Source: an uncultured Clostridia bacterium
Lineage (GTDB): Bacteria > Bacillota > Clostridia > Oscillospirales > Acutalibacteraceae
Assembly: GCA_944384985.1 (NCBI GenBank)
Contig: CALWVM010000009.1
Location: 1-64,000 of the forward strand
DNA: 64,000 bases
Direction of reading: 5' to 3'
The notes under the pieces: generated by a model
What the model was told of the DNA's origin: nothing
Databases searched by the model: none
The model's input: the letters and a program-made list of their open reading frames with translations, nothing else
Position numbers and translations under genes: made by a program
In this document: one piece after another, positions 7,678 through 17,100 of the stretch
Layout: each line of letters begins with the position of its first letter
Numbering within the stretch: the stretch's first letter is position 1

Positions 7678-8049
7678 CTGCCGAACAATTATGTCTGATA
7701 GGATAATTTAGAAAGTAAATATCGATACAGCTTTCGGCTAACAAAAATCTTTTGGCGTCATAGGAGAACACGGCATGTCGCGGCGGGAGCAGATTCTCTG
7801 AATCCCGAACCCTTTTGTCGCTTCGTGACATTTCCCCTGTTAGGGGAATCACCCCCGCCCTACGGATTTGCCTTTGTGCCTGTTTATGATTTTTTAGCAC
7901 TTTCTTGTTTTATTGTCTCTCCCTCTGTCAAAGCGGCTTTACCGCTTTGACACCTCCCTCATCAGAGGGAGGAACGGTAGCTGTGCGTTTCGAGAAATGC
8001 AAACATCCGAGGGAAAAATGAAGAGTGCCGATTTGCCATATAAAGACAA
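7678..8049. other. Intergenic sequence at the left end of the outer insertion
   Basis: No credible gene. It holds a CTCCCTC palindrome (7919-7971) and otherwise sequence I do not recognise, running up to the leader repeat of the first orphan cassette. Confidence 0.4.
7919..7971. repeat. CTCCCTC...GAGGGAG palindromic repeat, copy 1
   Basis: Outer arms CTCCCTCTG / ATCAGAGGGAG enclose an inner stem TCAAAGCGG / CCGCTTTGA. Related palindromes occur at 19401-19438, 63257-63307 and 63401-63447, with half-copies near 17858 and 19330. This is a dispersed REP/MITE-like family common in gut Clostridia intergenic DNA. Confidence 0.7.
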
Positions 8050-8189
8050 GGCGCTGTATCCGTCCACCATTTTAATCGGATACAGCGCCGCCGTGTGTTT
8101 GCTATGGAATTTTCCCCGCTCTACCCTCTTGTTGGAAAAATGGATATCTTCTCTAAAGACAGGCTATCATTTTTATCGAAAATTGTCAA
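8050..8189 (-). ncRNA. RHS leader repeat, copy a: promoter, conserved leader, hairpin
   Basis: Minus strand: TTGACA (8189-8184), 17-base spacer, TAGCCT (8166-8161), then a leader with the conserved core AAGAGGGTAGAGCGGGG (about 8130-8114), TTCCATAGCAAA, and a perfect 13-bp hairpin GGCGCTGTATCCG/CGGATACAGCGCC (8050-8089). The block recurs at 10227-10367, 17996-18135 and 22252-22390. It follows the immunity gene of the first orphan cassette. Either a short RNA or a regulated leader is possible. Confidence 0.6.
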
Positions 8190-8250
8190 TGGCTTTTGAC
8201 GTTTTGGGGATCTCGGAGATTAAGGCATAGATCTGACCTCCGCCTTATTA

Positions 8251-8889
8251 TTAGCACACCAGTGAGGCAAGTGATATCTCACTTTTGGGCGGCACACATG
8301 TATAACTATAAAATGAAGTTTTTGTCTTATCTGTCTCTACCCAATATAAGATATTAAGCGCTGTGTCCCCTTTACGCATCCAAAGTGTCCCAAAATAACT
8401 GCCGTTAAACACTTGCACACCAGCTATTTCTTCTTTATTTGCAGATAGTGCCGACATGTAAATCTGTATATCGTTTTCTGAAAATGATTGCCCATATAAG
8501 CGGTTTAAAAAGCCTATCTGGTCAGAATCAAATTCTATCTCCGTTTCCTTTCCAAAAGCTACTATAGCACTTATATTCTCGGTTTCACGTTCTATACAGT
8601 AATAGCCTTCGGCGGTTTGTTTTCCCGAACGAGCTAAATCTGCAAAGCTATCATACAAATCTGCACATTCTACGGGATTCAAGGGCGCTTTAACATGCTT
8701 TCCGTGAAGAAACATAAAATAAGTATTCCCGACCGCAAGCAAGCAGATCAAAAGGCATAGCATTTTTTTTTGACACGCCATCTTTTTGTTATGGCCCCAA
8801 ACGGTAGCTACGATAATCGCTGCCACCCACAGAATCAAACAGAGAGGAATCCAAAGGAATATTCTAAGCAACAACATGAATCCCATCAT
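8251..8889 (-). CDS. Membrane protein, putative immunity protein of the PLC-like cassette
   Basis: 212 residues with two N-terminal membrane helices (about 5-28 and 40-60) and an extracytoplasmic domain (62-212) that I do not recognise. It overlaps the end of the phospholipase-like RHS tip by 26 bases, the tight coupling typical of toxin-immunity pairs. A GGGGGTGAC ribosome site precedes ATGATG at 8889. A membrane-tethered outer domain suits protection from a toxin acting on lipids or outside the membrane. Immunity function is inferred from position. Confidence 0.6.
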   Translation of the reverse strand: MMGFMLLLRIFLWIPLCLILWVAAIIVATVWGHNKKMACQKKMLCLLICLLAVGNTYFMFLHGKHVKAPLNPVECADLYDSFADLARSGKQTAEGYYCIERETENISAIVAFGKETEIEFDSDQIGFLNRLYGQSFSENDIQIYMSALSANKEEIAGVQVFNGSYFGTLWMRKGDTALNILYWVETDKTKTSFYSYTCVPPKSEISLASLVC

Positions 8890-10144
8890 ATGTCACCCCC
8901 CCAACATTCTGCAGAACCTCGCGATATGTATTCATAAAATAGTTTAGTGTTGCCATTGTAGCCTCTTTTACAGGACCGAGTACAACAGCGTAATGTGTTT
9001 GTGCGTCATCAACATTTTTTGTTCCTAAATGGCTCCAAAAGCTTATACCTAATTTAGTTACCTTCTTGGAAACTTCATTTGTATGTGCATAATAATCTTG
9101 CATTGGGTGAAGGGCATAACCAAGGTATGTCAAGCCTCCGCCAACATAAAATGCCGCCAAAAACTTATACCCTTTATTGTAAAGCGTCGTCGCCTCGCGA
9201 ATATATGCGTCAGCTATAATGAAGAAAAATGTAAACAAAACAATTCTTGAATCCTCTCTCGAAGTTCCATGATTTGTGTTAAAATGCCATGATTGGTTAT
9301 ATGTCGTTATTATCCATGCCGGATATAAGTCATCGATTGCCAAGCATGCATCTGCAACAATCTTGGCATTATTTTTTGAAAACCCACTTTGCAATGCCCA
9401 ATAATAAGTTCCGTATTGTTCTAACTTCCCATTTGGATGTTTTAGCTTTGGTGCAAATCTATCAAATATATAATATCCACTATGTACATCTTCTGACCAA
9501 TATCCGGTATAATCCGCCTTATTCACAGGGTTATTATTGCAATATGAAAATAAATTTGCACCGAGAGTTTCTCCATGAGAAGCAAGCAAGATATTGGTAT
9601 CGTCAACATTGAGGAACCTGCCCCATTCGGGGTTGTAGTAGCGCGACTGCAAATAGTACAGCCCTGTGGTATAATCGTAGTTATACCCGCGATAGGCGAA
9701 CGGGCAGAGGACTGCTATGATTTGCCTTTCCTGCTCGGTCAGGTTTTCACCGTTCTGTGTGATCGTCACCTTGCCCCACGGGTCGTAGCTGTATTCGAGC
9801 AGGGCTGTGCCCTCCTGATTGACGACAGCGATAACGTCGCCTTGCAGGTTGCGCACAAACGCCAGCGCCATTTCTTCATTCACAAGGCAGCCCACGGGGG
9901 TGTTGCTTTCATCATAGACGAATTTTGCTGTAAACGGCAGCTCGACGACCTTTTCCGTACCATTGAGCGTCACATGGAAATAGTACGTCATGCTCTGGTG
10001 GGTCAAAAGCCCATCCTGCCACACATAGTTGACATAGTATTCCGGTTCGCCGTCCGCTTTGTACTGCCGCTTTTGCGTGCGGATGCCGTTTGCATCGTAA
10101 GAGAACTCGGTATAGCTGCCGTCCGCGGCGGCATCCTCGTCTCG
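8864..10144 (-). pseudogene. Orphan RHS C-terminal cassette with zinc phospholipase C-like tip
   Basis: Begins without a start codon or signal peptide inside the RHS core. From about 10130 to 9515 it closely matches the tail of RHS1, including the hyperconserved PFAYRGYNYDYTTGLYYLQS region. After NNPVNKADYTG the sequence changes to a different toxin tip of about 215 residues. The tip contains WHFNTNHG and LGYALHPMQDYYAHTNE, the His-Asp-His pattern of zinc-dependent phospholipase C (alpha-toxin/PLC, PF00882-like; P1 nuclease-related fold). The predicted activity is phospholipid hydrolysis. As it lacks a secretion signal it is probably a silent cassette that could recombine into RHS1. A TAG codon closes the frame upstream at 10147. 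Confidence 0.7.
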
Positions 10145-10226
10145 CTACATCTGCCACGGGCGGCGCTACGGCGACAATGTCCATCAGAGAGAAAACAATA
10201 AGTGATGTTTTATCACGTAAAAGCGC

Positions 10227-10367
10227 GGCGCTGTATCCGTCCCCCATTCTAATCGGATACAGCGCCGCCGTGTGTTTGCTATGGAATTGTCCCCGCTCTA
10301 CCCTCTTAGCAGAAAAAGTACATACTTTTTCTAAGAATAGATTATCATTTTTGTTTAAATTTGTCAA
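10227..10367 (-). ncRNA. RHS leader repeat, copy b
   Basis: TTGACA (10367-10362), 17-base spacer, TAATCT (10344-10339), conserved AAGAGGGTAGAGCGGGG core, TTCCATAGCAAA, then a hairpin GGCGCTGTATCCG/CGGATACAGCGCC at 10227-10266 followed by GCGCTTTT. It sits between the RHS1 immunity gene and the orphan phospholipase-like cassette, in the place where a promoter for that cassette would be. Confidence 0.65.
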
Positions 10368-10397
10368 GGGGTTTTGATATTTTGAGGAATTTGAAGC

Positions 10398-11135
10398 TTA
10401 AGACACAGAAGCGTCCCCTGTCTTACTGTAAATTGTTTCTCCATTTTTTAACACATACCAAACGTCTGTTTTATTTCCTGTTGCAACTTTCTGGGCAAAG
10501 GGAAAGTTGGCAAAAACAGCATACAGCGTCCAACTCTTCTGTGTCATTTCAAGTAACTCTGACATGATCACATTTTCTTTTTGAATGCAGCAGTCTACAA
10601 GATGTTGAATTTGTACTGTGTCACGAATTCGTTTTATTTCTTGGTTAGCGTCATCCAAAACTAAAAATTCTTTTACAGTATCTTCTTCAACTGTCGGCAT
10701 ATCAAAGCTAAAATCCTTCGAAAAATAATACCATCCATCTGATGGGCCGCCGATTGATCTATTCTTTTCAAAAATCAAGGTTGGCTGTTTTTGAGAATCC
10801 GAACTGAAAACATAATAAGTATCTTTTGGGGCAATAAAGTAATATTGATACTCCTCAAGTGTAGGAAGGACGTCTACATGCTCCTGTAAGTTTTCCATTT
10901 GAATTTCAAGCAACACATACGGATAAAAATCATAATAAGAGAGTGGAACATTTTTTCCCTGTGCAGCCCAATAATCAAGACGATAATATTTTATTCCGTT
11001 AAATGTTAGAATTACGTCAGCATTCTCTGTATACGTCTTCTGAATTGCTGATATGCCATATTCAACTTTGCACGAAGAACAAAGAAAACACAAAGTAAAT
11101 AAAGTTAAAACAATGCAAAATATTTTTCTCACCAA
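10398..11135 (-). CDS. Lipoprotein, putative immunity protein of RHS1
   Basis: 245 residues. The signal peptide with lipobox FLCSSC (Cys at about residue 22) predicts a lipid-anchored protein on the outer face of the membrane. The rest is soluble, with no domain I recognise. It begins 7 bases after the RHS1 stop codon, so it is almost certainly co-expressed with RHS1 and is the natural immunity candidate. Its last codons (KTGDASVS, stop) lie within a sequence (ACGCTTCTGTGTCTTAA) that recurs as noncoding DNA after two other immunity genes, so the C terminus may have been remodelled by cassette recombination. Confidence 0.65.
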   Translation of the reverse strand: MVRKIFCIVLTLFTLCFLCSSCKVEYGISAIQKTYTENADVILTFNGIKYYRLDYWAAQGKNVPLSYYDFYPYVLLEIQMENLQEHVDVLPTLEEYQYYFIAPKDTYYVFSSDSQKQPTLIFEKNRSIGGPSDGWYYFSKDFSFDMPTVEEDTVKEFLVLDDANQEIKRIRDTVQIQHLVDCCIQKENVIMSELLEMTQKSWTLYAVFANFPFAQKVATGNKTDVWYVLKNGETIYSKTGDASVS

Positions 11136-11142
11136 GCTCCTC

Positions 11143-14100
11143 CTATTTACTGATTTTATTATGCTTCCAATCTTCTCGCACTGTAGGTAATCGAATTCCT
11201 AAGTCTGGTCGATAATATGGATCCGCGTTAGTATAACGATAAGTTGCGCGTATTCCATTGAAATATCCAAACGCTAACTCATCTCGTCCAACTCCAAGAA
11301 TAAAATCATCCGTTACATCTTGCTCAAAAATATCAATTTGTAAACATCTGTCCTTTATGGATTGCTGCCATTCATCTCTCAGCCCGCTCATATTCCAGTC
11401 AAAAATATGGTATTTATATTCGTCCCAATTAGCCTTCAGTCTGTCTGCCACCGTTATTGCAGCTGCTCCTCCCTCTACCCGAACAGACATGTGCCAAGTT
11501 TCTCCTTCCACATTCCATTTTGCCAAGCAATGATGCTTTATTTCCTTAGACACACAATCATCAGAAAATAAAAACTCTCTATTACCAGTTTTATCGTTGG
11601 GATACTTTCGATTATACTCAGCGGCAAAGTTATTCGAAAACTTCACTACACCAAAAGCAGCCATCATATCAAATATGTAATCTCCATACTCCTTATAAGC
11701 GTAAAGCAATATATCTGAAAATGTACTTCTTCCTTTGTACGTATTAGCCTCCCATTTTAAATTGAACTGAATCGCCCCTTTTTTATTGTTATCAGCTGTA
11801 ATTATAATTGCATCATCAAAACATGCTCCGATAGTTAGACATACAACCATTCTCTCCCAACGCCATTTTTCAATCGAATCCGTTAATGATTTTCCTATGT
11901 AATCAAATTTATTCACCGGATTGTTATTACAATACGCAAACAGGTTCGCACCGAGGTTTTCGCCTTGGGTGGAAAGGAGGATATTGGTATCGTCGACGTT
12001 GAGGAAGCGGCCCCACTCGGGGTTGTAGTAGCGTGACTGCAAATAGTACAGCCCTGTGGTGAAGTCGTAGTTATACCCGCGATAGGCGAAGGGACAATAG
12101 AGCGCCATAACAGCAGCGTTCAAGCCCTCCAGCGTTTCGCCGTCGTGCGAGATAGTGACCTTGCCCCACGGGTCGTAGCTGTATTCCGCCAGCACATCGC
12201 CCTCATGCGTCACGACAGCGATAACATCGCCTTGCAGGTTGCGCACAAACGCCCGTGCCGCTTCACCGTTCACAAGGCAGCCGACCGGCGTATTGCTTTC
12301 GTCATAGACGAATTTCGCTGTGAACGGAAGCTCAACGACCTTTTCCGTACCATTGAGCGTCATATGGAAATAGTACGTCATGCTCTGGTGGGTTAAAAGC
12401 CCATCCTGCCAGACATAGTTGACATAATATTCCGGTTCGCCGTCCGCTTTGTACTGCCGCTTTTGCGTGCGGATGCCGTTTGCGTCATAGGAAAACTCGG
12501 TATAACTGCCGTCCGCGGCGGTGACTTCCGTCAACAGCTTGCCGTTCCAAGTGAAGGTTTTGCCGTCGTAGGAAACGGGATTGCCCGAACGGTCATATTG
12601 AATCCCCTTGCCGTCGTAGGTGCGCAGCACATCGTACCACCCGCGGAACAGGCCCTCGACGCTGTCCACGCGCGGTCCGTAATAGCTGCTGATGCTCTGC
12701 TGCGGGTCGCCGCTGATCGTGCCGAGCGTATAGGCATAAATCTTTTCCGAAACACGGTTGCCGCCGCGGTCGTATTGATACACATGCGTTTTGCCTTGCA
12801 CATTATCGTCCACACGCGTAAGCTGGTTCGCTTCATCATATGTGTAGCGATAGCGCAGGGTGCGTGTGCCGTCGGCGGCGACAGCATATTCATTGGTGAT
12901 ATTGCCGTTTGCGTCGTAATCATAGGCAAAGCCGTAGCGCGCCACATTGTTGGCATCCACCATAGACGTGCCGTAGGTCACGCGGCTCACCATAGAATCC
13001 ACCTGCCCTGTGGCGGCAGCAGTTTCGCCCTGTGCGGCGGTCTTATAGCCGTAGTCCGCCGTGACCGCCGCGAAATTCGGTGTTTCGGCGGTATCGGTCA
13101 AATCGCGCAGCAGCGTGGTTTGCTGCTGCTTTCTGCCGAACGCGTCGCTTGACGTGAGCAGCTCAAGGGCTGCATCCTCGGCGCTTACGGTCGTCTTTTG
13201 CGCGGTCGTGCCGGTGGTCTCATCCCGCGTGGGGTCACTTTCGACGGTCGTATAGACGAACCGGCCGTCTACCACTTCGACCAGATTGCCGTCCGCGTCG
13301 GCACAAACATAATACACCAAATCGCCGTCGCGATAAATCTCCACGGAGGTCTCGTTATACAGCGCGATATAATTCTCGACGCTGTCCACCACGAGGGTCA
13401 GATTTCCGAGCGTGTCGTAGCCATAGGTGAAGCGGTACGTTTCGCCGCCGTCGTAGCTGATGCCGGTGACGCGGTCGTACTCGTCGTAGCGATAGTGCAC
13501 CGTGCCGCCGTTGCCGTAGGTGATCCCCGCAAGACGGCTGTGGTCGGCGCCCGTGCCATAGGTATACTCGGCAACATAGGTTTTGAGAAGTCCGCCGGTG
13601 ATTGCATCCGCTGCGCCCGCATACACACAGTCTACATTGCTCCAGCGGTCATAGTCAATGAAGTAGGAATAGCCGTTGTGCGTGATGCTTGTGACACGGT
13701 CGTTGAGATACCCATAGCTTGTGACCATTGCCGTAGGCTGCAAAAGCCCAAGCGCTTCTTTGGCAAGCCCCGAAACCGGCGTGTTGACCTGCGTGAGCGC
13801 GCCTATGGCGTTGTAGGTATATTCCGTTACATTGCCGCGCGCGTCGGTCTCGGAATTCAGCACGCCGTTGTTTTCATTATACGCATACGTGACCGTGCCG
13901 CCGCTTTCGTTGGTGGAGGTCGTCAGGTAATTGCCGCTTGCCGAGAAGGTACGCGACAAAGACATGCGCAAAAGCTGCCCGACGTCGTAACCTGCAATCG
14001 AAATAGAAAGCAGATTGCCGTATTCATCATAGGTGATGTCAAAGAGCTTTTGGCACTGCGGGCAGTCGCACACATCCGCGCTCTCGCAAGTGCAGGTGCA

Positions 14101-17100
14101 GCCAAGCATGGTGCAGTCCTCGCACGCGCAGCCCGGCTCGGCTGTATCTTCCTGTGTTTGTGTGTCTTCGGAGCCCTGCGCCGACGCGGTTTGCGCACTT
14201 GCCGCCGGCGCGGCTTCCTCTGCGGATTCCTCCGGCGACGTGGTTTCCTCCGGGATTTCCGTTTCGTCAATTTCTTCCGCCGCAAAGCCCGTTTCCAGCG
14301 TCAGCGCGGGTGCGGCGACTATGACAGAAGCGGGATGATTTTCATATTCAAATGAGAACGTGACCTCGGTACAGTCGCCTAAAAGCTGCACGCTTTCGGA
14401 AACGTACTGCCAATCCGTAATGAAATCCTGCGCCGCTTTACGGACGGTCTCGGTTTTGGTGACCGTCTCTCCGTCTTCGATTGTAGCATATTCATAGCTG
14501 ATTGTAAAGCCCGCGAACCTGTCACTGCGGAAATCGGTCAAATCCGGGACAAGCGTGCCGAGACGACAAGTCGGATCGTTGGAAACAATGTCGGCGTAAA
14601 TCCAGCCGCCAAAGGTTAAAATATCGCCTTGTTTGCCGTCAAGTTCAACCGTTTGCGACAAATTATAATTTGCATTTTTTGACGGGGTGAAAATTACTGG
14701 GTCTCCCCAAGGAACACGTTGAGTTGAGTTATTGATCAGATATGTATCGTCGCTCTGCCAATCCGCCAAAGCACCGTCTGTTTGAGCATAAAAGCTGCTG
14801 TTCGACAAGAGATTATATGCGCCAAAGCCGCTCCCCTTTTCAAGCTGCACGGCATCCACATAAAACACGCCGCCGTGGCCGATACTGCCGACACCGACCT
14901 GCACGCTTGCCGTGTTTTCGGGGACTTCGAGCGTCAAACCATAGCGCGCATATTCCTCAGAGGTCGCGGCAACGGTACGCAGGTTGCTCTTCAATTCGTT
15001 GCCCTCGGAATCGAGGGCGACGGCGAACATGGCAACGGCCTGCGCTGTCGTAAAGCCGCTTTGTGCTTTGATATATGCCGAAAACGTATATGTGCCCGCC
15101 TCGGGATTGGCAACAGACTGCATGACACTTCCGCTGCCCGTTTGGTTCGCGTCGATTTTCGTGGCTTTATCCCCGTGGTAAGCTTCGCCGGACACAATCG
15201 AAACACCGCTGGCATCGTTAATCGTCCAATTCGCCGTACCATTCTCAAAGCTCTGGTTCAGCAACATATTTTGCGTGCGGGTATGCACCATGCCCGTAGA
15301 AATATCTGCAAAATTCCCACGCTCGTCGGAGACGGTAACGGTGCGGCCGCTGCTATCAAACTGTCGAATCTCCTTTGCACCATTCGCATCACTGAACGTT
15401 ACCTGGCGCGGACCATTGGCAGCAATGGTAATACAGTTACCCGTTTCAAATCCGGAAAGGAGCTTGAAATCCTGTGCCTGTTCTGTAACGGAAGTCACTC
15501 TGCCATCCGCACTATACGCATATACCAGTTTATACATATGATTGCTGTCCGCGGAAGTTAAGTTTTCCGACGCATCATAAGTATAATATGCACGCATTGC
15601 ATCGGGGAATAACACTTCGGTCAGATTTCCCGTTTCGTCGTAGCTGTACTCCATATCCAATTCAGCAGTAGTGCTTCCGCCTTGGATCACTGTACCATCT
15701 GTGGCTAGACATTGGATTTCCGTAAGGTACCCATTGTTGCCGTAGATAAAATCATATACCCTGCCCGCGCCGTCGGTAATTGAATCAATGGCGTACAGGT
15801 TCGTGTCTGTTTCCAGGCTGCTAACATAGGCAATGTCAATGGACTGATCCGGATACTTTTCTTTGTAGATTTTGATGAGCCGCCCCAAATCATCAAAACG
15901 TTCTACAAAGCCCGACGGCGTGGAAAGATACAGATATTCCATTGTATCTTCGCCCGTATAGCCCTCCGGTGGGTTGTATATCAGCGTATAGCTGCCGTCG
16001 GCAAGGGTGTCCTCCTCTTGGGTGAAAGTATAGGCGCCGTTTTCGCCTTCCGCCATTATAAATCGGATGATATTCCCGTTTTCCGCCGCATAGCAGACAT
16101 GAGACGTTTCCCCTTTCATCTGCATTTCGAGCATGTCCGCATATAAGAAGCGGTTATAATTGGTAAGCCACCCTTTACCGTAAACTTCGGGAAGTTCTAC
16201 CGAACCAATGGAAGCAGTGCTGCGCAGATTGAGCAACAGCGCTGGATTATACAGAAAAGAAATTTGGACTGGCATTAAATTACCACTGATTGCAATATCG
16301 TCACGTTTGATAAACAGATTTTGTGAGAAATCCTGGATATAGGATGTTCCTGCTCGCCCGACATCCTGCGTATGGTAATCAAAGGCTTCGGAATAGCCCG
16401 TGCTCTCGACATAATCCATCAGCAACAAAATGCCACCGGAAAACGCCTCGCCAAGGAATAAGCCCATGGCGGGCAGGGCATCATCATAGCTATAGATCGC
16501 CATCCCATAGTTCGGCGCCTCTCCTGAAAGCCACTCGTAAAAGGGCTTTGTGATATTGAAATGCACAATCTCCGTGCTGCTAGCACTATCGTCGCCCGTG
16601 TAGTAATCCACAGGCATCGACGCATATTGCGGTTTCGTAGCATAGGTCATATCGGCATACGTGCAGCTTTCGGTAACCTGATATGCTGCAAGATTCATAC
16701 CCGCACCAGGCAGCACCAGCTGCACTTCGGTCGGCGTTATGCCCTTCGTCAACATTTGAAGTTTCTCCGTCTGCAGACGGATATACATGGTACAGGAAAG
16801 GTCGACAGAAGATATCTCACCTGTCTTGTCATCATACGAGCGCCCATTGGCGACCGCCCAAAGTGATTCGTTATAAAACCCTTCGTCAGGCGTACCCGAT
16901 GTGACGCAGGCAGTTTCATACCAAATGTCCGAATCCGACGAAACTGCAGGGTCTATGACTACGGGATATTGCCGCTCCTCGGCGGTAAGCCAGGTTGCCG
17001 ACGGTGTGTATGTCAACTGATATTCGCCGTTTTCGCCCGACAGCGCGACCGAAATCTCCATACTGCTCATACCCGCCGTATCCCGCATAAACGGTGCTGG

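Noticed and set aside
12463-14355. Long plus-strand open frames opposite RHS1 (and similar ones opposite RHS2)
   Set aside because: They are antisense shadows of repeat-rich, GC-rich RHS codons. No ribosome sites or recognisable domains, and the minus-strand frames encode clear RHS proteins.
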